The notes: generated from the letters alone by a model not told the origin. 64,000 nt of DNA from Thaumasiovibrio subtropicus (GCF_019703835.1 NZ_AP023055.1:620001-684000), one strand, 5' to 3'; shown: positions 9,413 through 17,787, counted from the first letter of the stretch. Translations and numbers: made by a program.

Positions 9413-9922
9413 TTAGTGCTCCAAATGCGGGGTCAGCCACATCATAATTTCTTCGGCGGCTAAGGTCGCCGTTGCTTCGATTTCTTTGATCAGTTGTTCC
9501 GGACGGTCGAAGTTTGGTGACTCAACTAAGACTGTTTCTAAGACAGAGTAGATCGGCATTGCATCAAAGCCCACATTCCACGGGCTTGCTTTGAGTATTG
9601 ACCAGTAGTGATGCTGCATATCCGCATTTTGCCCCATTAACCAAAGCTCAAAACGCAGAGCATGGTGATTCAGTACGATGCCAAAACGGAGTTTATTCGC
9701 ACGGAGTGCCGTATTGAAAAAAGCGAAGTAGGAATAGTCGAGATAACCCGGTGAAATATTGCCACATTGATAGGTGGTTTCACGCAGAAAATGCGCTTTC
9801 ACTTTACCGAGAAACTGTATCAGTTGCATGTTTGCGCGATGGAGGCGGTGGTCTTGGAGTTCGCGTTGGTAGTGCAGAGCAAGTGCGCCTAGCGTTTCTG
9901 GTAAATCGGGCTTTTCCATCAT
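9413..9922 (-). CDS. Conserved hypothetical protein, 169 aa, cytoplasmic
   Basis: I do not recognise the family with confidence. It is soluble, mostly helical and rich in His, Leu and aromatic residues, with a central YFAFFNTALRANKLRFGIVL segment and FELWLMGQNADMQHHYW. The latter pattern recalls small bacterial DUF7000-like proteins, but that is only a weak impression. ATG 9922 (ATGATG) has AGGAAT upstream. There is no signal peptide or membrane segment. It is transcribed alone. Confidence 0.65.
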   Translation of the reverse strand: MMEKPDLPETLGALALHYQRELQDHRLHRANMQLIQFLGKVKAHFLRETTYQCGNISPGYLDYSYFAFFNTALRANKLRFGIVLNHHALRFELWLMGQNADMQHHYWSILKASPWNVGFDAMPIYSVLETVLVESPNFDRPEQLIKEIEATATLAAEEIMMWLTPHLEH

Positions 9923-10157
9923 GATATTCCTAGCTGCTGTGGAGCAATGAGTAGTTATGAAAATCCTATTAATAGCGAGGGTAGCAGCTACTCTTGAACT
10001 TTGTTGATGTGGTTATCAAATTTCTTCTTTGCGAGACGATAAACGTCACTGAGTGACGATGATTTATTGGAACTGTTTCACGTCCTTGTCAGCGGATACA
10101 ACGTCTCTACACGTCATTCGGTATATTCATTATTTTAATCAATAACGGAACCGTGAA

Positions 10158-10688
10158 ATGCGTCCAGATATCATCATATTAAACGGCACAGGCAGTGCTG
10201 GAAAAACCAGTGTCGCGAAGGCCCTGCAAGAACAGCTTGATGTACAGTATCTTAATTTTAGTATTGATAGTGTGTTATATGCATTACCACCGAGTGACTT
10301 GCACTGCATGATGGAAGGAAAGCCTATTACGCGTCGCGGCTATGATTATGCCGTATTAGTGCAGGGCTATCATGAATGTGTTTTGGGATTACTTAAATCG
10401 GGGTGCCGACTCATTATCGATAATGCATGGATAGAGAAGCAGGATAAACGCAATTTACGTTCGTTGCTCTCAAGCTTTAATGCCTATTACGTTGGTGTGA
10501 AATGTGACCTTTCTGTCTGCGAGCAAAGAGAGTTAGCTCGAGGTGATCGAGCGATCGGTCTCGCGCGTCATGAGTACCCACTTGTGCACGCTGATATGGA
10601 GTACGATATAGAGGTCGATACCACCGACAAAACCCCACAACAAGCAGCGGATTATCTTGTAAGCATGCTTGACCAGATCCAAAACTAA
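10158..10688 (+). CDS. Chloramphenicol phosphotransferase (CPT)-like P-loop kinase
   Basis: Small P-loop kinase of 176 aa resembling Streptomyces chloramphenicol 3-O-phosphotransferase. It has P-loop LNGTGSAGKTS at residues 8-18 and, near residue 130, ARGDRAIGLARHEYPLVH followed by YDIEVDTT, the characteristic CPT C-terminal pattern. FSIDSVLYALPP matches the FGVDS-type substrate-side motif. In Streptomyces venezuelae the enzyme inactivates the producer's own antibiotic; here no antibiotic cluster is near, so the natural substrate is open. It is a single gene. Confidence 0.85.
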   Translation: MRPDIIILNGTGSAGKTSVAKALQEQLDVQYLNFSIDSVLYALPPSDLHCMMEGKPITRRGYDYAVLVQGYHECVLGLLKSGCRLIIDNAWIEKQDKRNLRSLLSSFNAYYVGVKCDLSVCEQRELARGDRAIGLARHEYPLVHADMEYDIEVDTTDKTPQQAADYLVSMLDQIQN

Positions 10689-10852
10689 GGTATGCATCGC
10701 AGATTTACCAGACTGCATTTAATTGCCCACGATTTTGTGTCGTTTCCTCGGTACTGTTGCTCAATCTATGTAAGAAAGAGGGTTTGCGCGGATGCAAACA
10801 CTCCCTATTGCTTTGATTTAGCATTGACGATTTACCGAAAAGGAGAGAAGGG

Positions 10853-11248
10853 ATGAAAGGGGCTGGCGGCACTTCCGGAGGCATTGGTAGTTTTTTTATC
10901 GGCCTAGTGATGATGTGTGGTGGTTTTTATATGCTGCTAAACTCGATAGTTATCACCAATAATTTTGCCATGAGCACGCGCTTGTACTCGTTCAATATGA
11001 TGGGACAAGGGCTGAATGTAACTGGTGGTATGGTACTGATTCCTTTTATGTTTGGCGTAGGGCTTATCTTTTTCAATAGCCGAAACATTATTGGCTGGCT
11101 GCTAACGATTGGGTCCGTATCTGCATTCATATTTGGTGTTATTAGTTCTATAAATTTTACAATGCGCTCGATGTCAGCATTTGAACTAATGGCAATCTTA
11201 GTGATGGCGGTTGGTGGCTTGGGTTTATTCCTACGCTCTCTAAGGTAA
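10853..11248 (+). CDS. Small integral membrane protein, 131 aa, function unknown
   Basis: Four hydrophobic segments (about residues 12-32, 54-75, 79-100, 106-127) separated by short loops, with a Gly-rich N-terminus (KGAGGTSGGIG). AAAAGGAGAGAAGGG precedes ATG 10853, a strong ribosome site. I recognise no functional motif. It is a single gene followed by a clear terminator. Confidence 0.75.
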   Translation: MKGAGGTSGGIGSFFIGLVMMCGGFYMLLNSIVITNNFAMSTRLYSFNMMGQGLNVTGGMVLIPFMFGVGLIFFNSRNIIGWLLTIGSVSAFIFGVISSINFTMRSMSAFELMAILVMAVGGLGLFLRSLR

Positions 11249-11302
11249 GAGTGTCAATGCAAAAGTTGCAATCCATTGAGTGCTTATATATTTGATAATA
11301 AA

Positions 11303-11327
11303 AGGGCGATAATATTATCGCCTTTTT
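11303..11327 (+). terminator. Terminator after the small membrane protein gene
   Basis: Perfect palindrome GGGCGATAATATTATCGCC(T) preceded by A residues and followed by TTTTT, 55 bases after the stop at 11248. The A/T tails on both sides could make it bidirectional, but no gene approaches from the right. Confidence 0.85.
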
Positions 11328-11330
11328 AAT

Positions 11331-11998
11331 GTTTCTTGGGAATAAATAAGTCAATAAGAATGTATGCGTTATTTTTCCGTGGTAATTATTGAGTTATTTT
11401 TGACTCTTTTGTTGCTGGGGTTAAGATACTTAGGGCTAACCGAACTTTTACTAAAAAGAATAGCAATGAAGGACGCCGAATGCAGTCTTACAAATTAGAC
11501 GGTCCAGTCATGCGATGTCTTTATTGATAGATATAAATATAGTCAAAACTGTGAGTATTGTGTGACTTAAATGCTGTTTTGGTGAATTTTTATGCGCATC
11601 AAGTTCATTTCTGAGTGACTCGAATTCCCCTGTCTATGAATAATTAACCGCAATTCTCGGGGTTATTGGAATTTTATTCTGTCTGAACACAGATTAAAAA
11701 CAACTATTGATGTTGAATCTTGTGTTATTCGAGTCATGTGTTGGTTCAGAGCATCATTTAATGATGTCTGCCTTAAATTATAGTCTTTATCTGTGTTTTT
11801 CTTAAAATCGAGTACGGATTTTATGAAATTTATTCGGATTTCTCTTTATTTTCTTTTGCCAGTTGGTAAAATTTAATTCATAAATCTGTCATATATTCTT
11901 AATTGGAATTTCCGGTAAAGCGAAGAGTGTGAAAATAACCGCGCATTTACTGTTTAATTAACAAGACAGGTTTGTATTAAAACAAATAAAAGTAAATG
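11331..11998. other. AT-rich stretch with no recognised gene
   Basis: About 670 bases with no credible coding frame, RNA gene or strong hairpin. Base composition is visibly more AT-rich than the neighbouring genes (runs such as TTTATTTTCTTTTG). Together with the adjacent intact CAAG element this suggests a decayed accessory region. Confidence 0.5.
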
Positions 11999-12262
11999 TA
12001 TACCCAAACCACCTCAAGATGCTTGTTCAGCGAGCGTTTCTAGGCTTGTCAACAAGACACTGTTTTGAAGATCTAGTGGACTAAATCAAAAAACAGTAAC
12101 GACGGTGGCGAGCCTAGAAAACTCGCCCTTCGGGAAGCGACTAGCGCCCCGATTTCTGCGTTAAAGGTGTTTGAAAGGGGGAACCATTCCTTCACACCTT
12201 TGCCTTGAACTCGACGCGCTAGGCCGCTTCTGAATCCGGCATCTTGAGGTGATTTGAGTATA
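11999..12262 (+). repeat. CAAG element copy 2, intact 264 bp
   Basis: Starts TATACCCAAACCACCTCAAG and ends CTTGAGGTGATTTGAGTATA. It is the same length as the copies at 8151 and 25275 and shares the internal CTAGTGGACTAAATC and CCATTCCTTCACACCTTTG blocks. The terminal repeats carry a few substitutions. The frame at 12073-12312 on the minus strand is the same by-product frame seen in copy 1. Confidence 0.9.
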
Positions 12263-12344
12263 TTTAGAGTAAGGCGTCGAGTATTCGATAGCTGATACTC
12301 ATCACGTACCATAATAAATGCCAGTTGGCTAGGCAGTTATAACA

Positions 12345-13244
12345 ATGAGAAAGCATTGGGTAATGTTGGTGGCCGCGTGTTTGGTTCCGTCATGGGAAGG
12401 GGCGGCCAGCACGCTGACACGCGGTGAATTTACTGCTCTTTTTGAGCAGGAGGCAGAAACTGTATTGGCGGATACAGGTTTTGACATTGTTGATGAGCTT
12501 CACCTTCGCGCGAATAAGCCGGGTGGAGGTGAGCTCATTGTTTTTTTAGATAATGCATACCACAGTTATGAACTTGGTCAGCAACCGCTTTATGAGGCGA
12601 TTCAAAGTAAAATTGTTGTGGTAGATGCGCAACTGAATCACGACAGTCATCAACAGGTTTCGCGAATTTTGCCCGTCATCAAGCCGCAGTCTTTTTTAGT
12701 GCGCACGCGCGAGCAGTTGAGCGAAGCTGGCGTTAATAAGGATTTGACCCCGTTTTACTATGAGCACCTCAACAGTGATCTCATTGTCTTGTACGTTCTC
12801 GATACGCCGCAAAGCGCTCAATATCTCACGAAAGCACAGGTCAAAGCTTTGGGGTTAAGCGCTACGCATTTAAGAGCGCTGGCGAATGATAATTTACAAA
12901 TGCACTGGCAGCAAACCGATGCGAAGTGGGTCGTGTTTAGTCAAGAACTGCAAGGTGTATTGACATTAAGTAAGCGTGATTTTTACGCAGCTTCAAGTTT
13001 ACTCGCTCAACCAGATTGGTCGTTAGCAGCGTTGGAAGAAGGCTGGGTTTTTTTTATGCCGGCGAGGGACCATGTGTACCTCGTGCCTCGTGAAGACGCG
13101 TTTGCGATGAGCCATATCTCAGCGCTGGTAAAGGACATTTATAAGCATAACCGACATGCTATTTCTCCCTATGGGTACATGTTTGATGCCGGAAAATGGG
13201 TGAGATATTCCCCGTTAAAAGCAGTCGAGCCAAGCGACGGTTGA
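12345..13244 (+). CDS. DUF1444-like (YtpQ-type) protein with signal peptide
   Basis: Putative exported protein of 299 aa. The first 22 residues (MRKHWVMLVAACLVPSWEGA) look like a Sec signal. The body contains a run typical of DUF1444: VSRILPVIKP, then DLIVLYVLDTPQSAQYLT, then a GLSATHLRALANDNL segment. DUF1444 function is unknown. It is followed 28 bases later by the RDD gene, with which it probably forms a three-gene operon (12345-14192). Confidence 0.6.
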   Translation: MRKHWVMLVAACLVPSWEGAASTLTRGEFTALFEQEAETVLADTGFDIVDELHLRANKPGGGELIVFLDNAYHSYELGQQPLYEAIQSKIVVVDAQLNHDSHQQVSRILPVIKPQSFLVRTREQLSEAGVNKDLTPFYYEHLNSDLIVLYVLDTPQSAQYLTKAQVKALGLSATHLRALANDNLQMHWQQTDAKWVVFSQELQGVLTLSKRDFYAASSLLAQPDWSLAALEEGWVFFMPARDHVYLVPREDAFAMSHISALVKDIYKHNRHAISPYGYMFDAGKWVRYSPLKAVEPSDG

Positions 13245-13272
13245 GCCGCAGTTTTAATTAGAGTAATTCCGT

Positions 13273-13758
13273 TTGAGTAAAAAGTTACAGCAGTTTCATC
13301 CACGTATGATTGATATCACTGGCCCTGTTGAAAAGGAGTCCAAAGACTATGCAGGTTTTGGGCGACGCTGTGCAGCAGCGCTGACAGACCTCGCATTTAT
13401 TGCTGGTATCTATCTGCCTTTTCTCTTTGTGCTGCGTGGTACTTTCAGTTTTTCACATAGTGCAGAATTGATAACAGACATTTACAGTTTCTTGCCTGCA
13501 GTTTTGTCACTATTAGTACTGATAGCTTTTTGGGTTTATCGTGCTGCAACACCCGGCAAAATGATGTTGGCGACAAAAGTGGTGGACGCGAAAACGGGCT
13601 TAGGGTTGACGCTTCCACAAGCGACATTACGTTGCATTGGGTATCTTGTCTCATTCCTCCCGTGCGGACTCGGCTTTGCATGGATTCTTTGGGATGAAAG
13701 ACGACAAGGATGGCACGATAAGTTGGCAGGGACAGTGGTGATAACGACAGGTCGATAA
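13273..13758 (+). CDS. RDD-family membrane protein
   Basis: Inner-membrane RDD domain protein, 161 aa. YAGFGRRCAAALTDLAF carries the conserved Arg and Asp of the first helix. Later helices lead to ATPGKMMLATKVVD and the terminal WDERRQGWHDKLAGTVVI signature. The assigned start is TTG 13273; ATG 13306 is an alternative that would shorten the N-terminus by 11 residues, and neither has an ideal ribosome site. Role unknown; some RDD proteins act as cation antiporters. The stop overlaps the next start (TAATG). Confidence 0.85.
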   Translation: MSKKLQQFHPRMIDITGPVEKESKDYAGFGRRCAAALTDLAFIAGIYLPFLFVLRGTFSFSHSAELITDIYSFLPAVLSLLVLIAFWVYRAATPGKMMLATKVVDAKTGLGLTLPQATLRCIGYLVSFLPCGLGFAWILWDERRQGWHDKLAGTVVITTGR

Positions 13759-14192
13759 TGAATGCTTTTGAGATAGCAAACCCTGATTCCGCGTTTGGTA
13801 GCTTCTGGTTTTTAGCTGGTATCGCTGCGGTTGGTTGTGCAATCTCATACTTGGCGGTGAGGGCGATCGGAGATTATCGGCTCGAACCCGTTTCACCGAT
13901 TAAAGCGGTGTTTATCTCTCTCACTATACCTGCTCTGATGCTTTCTCTCGGGTTTAATAGCTACCTTGATCGGTTCCATATGCTGACCGCTGATGCCAAA
14001 GGGCAGGTTACGCTTCATTTGATTTATCCCCCAGAAGCCAAGCAACTTTCAAACACTTTTCGCTATAGCTTTCGCGTTGAGCGCCGTGGTTGTGAAATCG
14101 TTATACACGATGGCGAAGCTCGGTATCACAGCATTGGTGCATTAGGAAAGCAACGGTGTGATGCTGTTGTCGATTGGCTGAAGCAGTATTGA
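13758..14192 (+). CDS. Hypothetical membrane-anchored protein coupled to the RDD gene
   Basis: 144 aa with two membrane segments (about residues 13-35 and 50-66) and a soluble C-terminal domain of about 75 residues with two cysteines (RRGCEIVI, KQRCDAVV). ATG 13758 overlaps the RDD stop in the form TAATG, so translation is coupled. I do not recognise the family. Genomic coupling suggests a partner of the RDD protein. Confidence 0.7.
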   Translation: MNAFEIANPDSAFGSFWFLAGIAAVGCAISYLAVRAIGDYRLEPVSPIKAVFISLTIPALMLSLGFNSYLDRFHMLTADAKGQVTLHLIYPPEAKQLSNTFRYSFRVERRGCEIVIHDGEARYHSIGALGKQRCDAVVDWLKQY

Positions 14193-14245
14193 TTCGCTCC
14201 TCTTTTTATCTTAATTCATTCTTTTTGCTAAACAGGTGGCTTGAG

Positions 14246-14402
14246 TATACTCAGCCTCCTCAATATGTTTGTTGAGCGAGCATTGCTAGGCTGGTCAGCA
14301 AGACGTTGCTTTAAAGACCTAGTGGGCTAAATCAAAAGGCAGTATAGTTGTTTGTTCACCAGTTTTTTTAGTCACTGCATATACTTAAGTAGTTTGAGTA
14401 TA
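14246..14402 (+). repeat. CAAG element, degenerate 157-bp copy, abutting another end fragment
   Basis: Begins TATACTCAGCCTCCTCAATATG, keeps the GCTAGGCTGGTCAGCAAGAC and CTAGTGGGCTAAATCAAAA blocks, then loses the second half and ends AGTAGTTTGAGTATA. Immediately to its left, GGTGGCTTGAGTATA (14235-14249) is a right-hand end sharing the same TATA, so two elements met or nested at this point. Confidence 0.75.
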
Positions 14403-14424
14403 TCTGTAAATTAAAGTCGAGATT

Positions 14425-14931
14425 ATGGCTATTTTAAATATTTTAACGATTCCCGACCCTAAATTACGTGAAAAAGCACGTCCTGTTGAAGATGTTGCCG
14501 CTGTACAACCTTTGATTGATGACATGCTAGAGACGATGTATAGCACTGATAACGGTATCGGTCTGGCTTCGACACAAGTTGGCCGTCGTGAAGCGGTGAT
14601 TGTGATCGACCTGTCAGATGAGAGAAATGATCCTCTTGTGTTGATTAATCCTGAGTTAGTAGAAGGTGAAATTCCGACAATCGGTCAGGAAGGATGTTTG
14701 TCTATTCCTGATTATTATGCGGATGTGGAGCGTTTCAAAAAAGTGAAGGTTCGATATTTAGATCGGGAAGGAAAAGAGCAAGTTATAGAGAATGAAGCAT
14801 TTTTGGCCATTGCGATTCAACATGAAATGGATCATTTGATAGGTAAGCTATTTATTGACTACTTGTCGCCGCTTAAACGTCAAATTGCGTTGAAAAAAGT
14901 GAAAAAATACGAGAAGAAACGCCGAGCCTAA
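14425..14931 (+). CDS. def: Peptide deformylase
   Basis: Removes the N-formyl group from nascent proteins; cytoplasmic metalloenzyme of 168 aa. All three motifs are present: GIGLASTQVG (usual GIGLAATQVG), EGCLS with the metal-binding Cys, and QHEMDH with the two metal-binding His and catalytic Glu. It is not beside fmt, so it is probably the second, stand-alone deformylase common in vibrios. The Ala-to-Ser change in motif 1 is conservative. A GNAT acetyltransferase follows after 18 bases, suggesting cotranscription. Confidence 0.95.
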   Translation: MAILNILTIPDPKLREKARPVEDVAAVQPLIDDMLETMYSTDNGIGLASTQVGRREAVIVIDLSDERNDPLVLINPELVEGEIPTIGQEGCLSIPDYYADVERFKKVKVRYLDREGKEQVIENEAFLAIAIQHEMDHLIGKLFIDYLSPLKRQIALKKVKKYEKKRRA

Positions 14932-14949
14932 GCACGTTTGGAGGTGCCG

Positions 14950-15477
14950 TTGATTTTTGTTCCGTTTGAAAAAGAACACTATTGGCGATTACTTGAGTGG
15001 GTACCGAACGCCGCGTTTAACTTGCTCTGGGGTGGTCCGCTCTATCAATATCCATTGACACTTTCTCAGGTAGAGATGCATTTATCTTCCCCAGGCGTTT
15101 ATCCCTTCATGTTGGTTGATGATACCCAAGTCATCGGTTACGTTGAGGTGGTCGATCAAGGTCAGGGTAGATTTCGGCTATGCCGCGTGTTGGTTGTCGA
15201 CCCAAATGCGCGCGGAAAAGGGATAGGAGAACGTTTGGTCAATCTCGCTATCGAGTACGCTAAGAAGCACTTTAATGCGTCAACAATGACCTTGGGTGTG
15301 TTTGAGCAGAATTATGCGGCGCGACGTTGCTATGAGCGTTTGGGTTTTGTTTATGACAAGCGCGAACGCTATTGTGATTTCGAGGATGAGAAATGGCTTT
15401 GCTTCGAAATGTATTTGCACTTGAAGGTACAGCCTACTATCGCTGTCGATCCCTCTAAACAGTTAAAATCTCAATAA
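14950..15477 (+). CDS. GNAT-family N-acetyltransferase
   Basis: Acetyl-CoA-dependent acetyltransferase, 175 aa. The acetyl-CoA loop is visible as VVDPNARGKGIGERLV, and the C-terminal part has NYAARRCYERLGF. I place the start at TTG 14950 because GGAGG at 14940-14944 is 5 bases upstream; TTG 14938 would put that ribosome site inside the gene. Substrate unknown. It sits behind def, and its C-terminal tail ends shortly before a CAAG element. Confidence 0.88.
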   Translation: MIFVPFEKEHYWRLLEWVPNAAFNLLWGGPLYQYPLTLSQVEMHLSSPGVYPFMLVDDTQVIGYVEVVDQGQGRFRLCRVLVVDPNARGKGIGERLVNLAIEYAKKHFNASTMTLGVFEQNYAARRCYERLGFVYDKRERYCDFEDEKWLCFEMYLHLKVQPTIAVDPSKQLKSQ

Positions 15478-15488
15478 CACGGAAGCAA

Positions 15489-15649
15489 TATGCTCAAGCC
15501 TAGAAAACTCGCCCTTCGGGAAACGACTAGCGCCCCGATTTGTGCGTTAAAGGTGTTTGAAAGGGGAAAGCCATTCCTTCACACCTTTGCCTTGAACTCG
15601 ACGCGCTAGTCAGTTTCTGAATCCTGCATATTGAGGAGGCTTGAGTATA
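15489..15649 (+). repeat. CAAG element, internally deleted copy contributing the RBS of the next gene
   Basis: The first 12 bases (TATGCTCAAGCC) join directly to the internal CCTAGAAAACTCGCCC block, so about 100 internal bases are missing, probably through the short AAGCC/GAGCC homology. The rest, including GCCATTCCTTCACACC, runs to a right end reading TTGAGGAGGCTTGAGTATA. The usual GAGGTGG has become GAGGAGG, a Shine-Dalgarno sequence, and the final A of TATA is the first base of the next gene's ATG. Confidence 0.85.
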
Positions 15650-16125
15650 TGAAAATTCGTCCAGCAGAAGTATCGGACTATGTCGAAGTCGCGCAGTTGG
15701 TTAACACGCCAGAAGCATTATTTCAGATCAGCCGCAGTGCTACCTTTCCTTGGAGCGTCGCGCAGTTAGAAGATGTTGCGAGACAACGAGAAGCGCTCAC
15801 CGTTTGCGTTCATGAAGGTAAAGTCATTGGTTTTGCGAACCTTTATCAGGTTCAAGCAGGGCAGAGTGCGTTTATTGGCAATGTGGTTGTGAGTGAAAGT
15901 TACAGAGGACATGGCTTTGGCAAGCGATTGCTTAACTACATGATTGCTTTGATTGAAAATGAGTATCGCGCAGAAGCGCATCTGTCCGTTTTTGGTTTCA
16001 ATACTGCGGCAACGATGCTTTATAAAAGCCTGGGTTTCTTGCCTTACGATGTGGAAGCAACGGAAGACTATACGGGTAAGAAGGTGACCTTGATTCACAT
16101 GAAAAAAGCAGTGCCTTGCTGGTAA
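15649..16125 (+). CDS. GNAT-family N-acetyltransferase embedded between two CAAG element parts
   Basis: Acetyltransferase of 158 aa with the acetyl-CoA motif VVSESYRGHGFGKRLLNYM and C-terminal NTAATMLYKSLGF. ATG 15649 uses AGGAGG at 15634-15639, which lies inside the terminal repeat of the upstream element. An in-frame TTG at 15631 is less likely. The last few codons (KAVPCW and stop) match an element's internal AAAGCAGTGCC...GGCAA block, so the C-terminal end also appears element-derived. Closest family resemblance is to ArgA/GNAT toxins' small acetyltransferases, substrate unknown. Confidence 0.85.
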   Translation: MKIRPAEVSDYVEVAQLVNTPEALFQISRSATFPWSVAQLEDVARQREALTVCVHEGKVIGFANLYQVQAGQSAFIGNVVVSESYRGHGFGKRLLNYMIALIENEYRAEAHLSVFGFNTAATMLYKSLGFLPYDVEATEDYTGKKVTLIHMKKAVPCW

Positions 16126-16194
16126 GCCTAGAAATTATCCCGGAAAAGCCTAGAAATTTTTGCTAAATAGGTATCTTGAGGTTGCTTGAGTGTA
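16104..16194 (-). repeat. CAAG element, truncated copy forming the 3' end of the GNAT gene
   Basis: Matches the end portion of copy 1 from AAAGCAGTGCC through GCCTAGAAATT to CTTGAGGTTGCTTGAGTGTA. A GCCTAGAAATT block is duplicated inside it (16126 and 16148). The GNAT stop codon (16123-16125) lies within it. Confidence 0.75.
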
Positions 16195-16259
16195 AATGAT
16201 TGTTATGGGGCTGTTCTTGTATTATGTTGTTGAAAACACGACAATAAAAAGGAGAGCAC

Positions 16260-16772
16260 ATGGACAATATCATTATCCGTCACGTTAAAGCGTCAGACGC
16301 AGAGCAGCTACAGCAACTCTACGCGAATACCAATACGCAGGCGCAGACTCTCCAACTCCCTTACCCATCATTAGATAAGTGGGAAAAGCGCGCATCAGAG
16401 ATTCCTGATGGTATGGCAAGCTTGATCGCTGACTGCGATGGAAAAGTGATTGGTCAGCTTGGTTTAATGATGTCGAGTCGGTTTCGTCGCCGGCATGTGG
16501 CTGAGTTGGGCATGGGTGTTGATGATGCCTACCAAGGCCGTGGTGTCGGAAGCAAGTTGCTAGGAGAAGCCATCAATTTGGCTGAAAACTGGATGGGGGC
16601 AACACGCATTGAACTGACTGTCTATACAGATAATCAAGCAGCGATAGCGCTTTACAAAAAGTTTGGCTTCAAAATTGAGGGCGAATCTCCTGATTTCGCA
16701 TTACGCGATGGCGAGCTTGTGGCAGCTTATCATATGGCCCGTTTGAAGCGTCATCAGACAAAGTGTGAATAA
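16260..16772 (+). CDS. GNAT-family N-acetyltransferase, YhhY-like
   Basis: 170 aa, closely following the layout of E. coli YhhY, an amino-acid N-acetyltransferase: N-terminal IIIRHVKASDAEQLQQLYA, TLQLPYPS, RRRHVAELGMGVDDAYQGRG (acetyl-CoA loop QGRGVGSKLL), ENWMGATRIELTVYTDN and ALYKKFGFKIEG. AAAAGGAGAG precedes ATG 16260. It is followed after 11 bases by the DUF1840 gene, so the two are likely cotranscribed. Confidence 0.9.
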   Translation: MDNIIIRHVKASDAEQLQQLYANTNTQAQTLQLPYPSLDKWEKRASEIPDGMASLIADCDGKVIGQLGLMMSSRFRRRHVAELGMGVDDAYQGRGVGSKLLGEAINLAENWMGATRIELTVYTDNQAAIALYKKFGFKIEGESPDFALRDGELVAAYHMARLKRHQTKCE

Positions 16773-16783
16773 GGAGCGAGAGT

Positions 16784-17089
16784 ATGATTACTTTTAAGAC
16801 CAAGCATTACGCCAACATCATGATGTTTGACGGTGTTGCGATCCAGTTGCTGGCTATGATGGGACGCCCTGATAAAGTGCCGGGTGCCTTGCTCAAAGAA
16901 GAGGTCGAGGAAGCCCTAAGGCTATTGCAAACCTCGCTTGGTCAGCTGCCAGAGCCAACGAAATCGCAGCCAATGGATGACGACGAAGAAGTCTCTGAGC
17001 CAGAGATCGATCTCCGTCAACGCGCTTTGCCTTTGATCGAATTACTGACGTCAGCACGTAACAATGACAGCGGCGTGATGTGGGAGTAG
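16784..17089 (+). CDS. DUF1840-family protein
   Basis: Small cytoplasmic protein, 101 aa. It shows the family pattern: ITFKTKHYANIMMFDGVAIQLL, MMGRPDKVPGALL, an acidic linker (DDDEEVSEPE), then RALPLIELLTSA and C-terminal VMWE. Function unknown. GGAGCGAG lies just upstream of the ATG. It lies behind the YhhY-like gene. Confidence 0.88.
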   Translation: MITFKTKHYANIMMFDGVAIQLLAMMGRPDKVPGALLKEEVEEALRLLQTSLGQLPEPTKSQPMDDDEEVSEPEIDLRQRALPLIELLTSARNNDSGVMWE

Positions 17090-17185
17090 CTTGGCGCGTT
17101 CGAGTTGACCGATTGAAAAATGTTCCACTACACTCACAGTGATAACGACGTTATTTTGCCAAAGCAGAGTAATGGAGGTGTTGAG

Positions 17186-17380
17186 ATGAAGAGTAAGGAA
17201 CGCATTGCTGATTTAGAGCAGCAAGTCTATTTAGCTTTTGCCGACGGGAACTATGAGATGGTGGACGCGCTAGAGACTGAGATAGAAAAACTCAGGCAGT
17301 CACGTTCAGCAGTGTTTGATAGTAATCATAATGAAGGGCCGTACTCGACCGAGGGCTATATGCCAATGGATGATTACTAG
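17186..17380 (+). CDS. Small acidic coiled-coil protein, 64 aa
   Basis: Unrecognised small protein. ATG 17186 has GGAGG at 17174-17178, so the longer frame starting at 17120 is not needed. Residues 3-35 form an amphipathic helix (RIADLEQQVYLAFADG, ALETEIEKLRQSR) likely to be a coiled coil; the tail is acidic and Tyr-rich (GPYSTEGYMPMDDY). A terminator follows 50 bases after the stop. Confidence 0.65.
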   Translation: MKSKERIADLEQQVYLAFADGNYEMVDALETEIEKLRQSRSAVFDSNHNEGPYSTEGYMPMDDY

Positions 17381-17429
17381 ATAGCCGATTCTCTAAGCCT
17401 GCTTAGTTGAAGACAGCAATACATGTATT

Positions 17430-17460
17430 GGGATGGTTACTTGGTAGCCATCCCTATTTT
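17430..17460 (+). terminator. Rho-independent terminator
   Basis: Stem GGGATGGTTAC/GTAGCCATCCC with a 3-base loop (one G.T or mismatch position), followed by TATTTT. It ends the 16260-17380 gene group and sits 28 bases before the next start. Confidence 0.8.
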
Positions 17461-17487
17461 ATACGTTTTATTTAAAGGGGAAGCGAG

Positions 17488-17787
17488 ATGTATGAAATGT
17501 TGATCGCCATGGAGATCAAAGATGAACAAGGATACGGAAGATATCGCGAGGCGATGTTGCCGATTCTTCGCCAGTATGGGGGCGGTTTTCGGTATGACTT
17601 TAAAGTCGCTGAAACCTTGACTTCGGCATCAACACACCCGGTGCAGCGAGTGTTCGCCATCTATTTTGCGAGTGAAGAAAAGCGGGATGCTTTCTTTGCC
17701 TCCGAAAGCTATTTAGCCGTTAAGGAGACGCATTTTCAGGGCTCTGCGGGTGACTACACTTGCATAGCAGAGTATACAGTGGCTTAG
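17488..17787 (+). CDS. DUF1330-like dimeric alpha/beta-barrel protein
   Basis: 99 aa, with the YEMLIAMEIKDEQGYGRYRE start, GGGFRYDFKVAETL middle and VFAIYFASEEKRDAFFAS block of DUF1330/ferredoxin-like dimeric proteins. Function unknown; possibly a small-molecule binding or monooxygenase-like fold. AAAGGGGAAGCGAG precedes the ATG. It is convergent with the HopJ-family gene. Confidence 0.75.
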   Translation: MYEMLIAMEIKDEQGYGRYREAMLPILRQYGGGFRYDFKVAETLTSASTHPVQRVFAIYFASEEKRDAFFASESYLAVKETHFQGSAGDYTCIAEYTVA

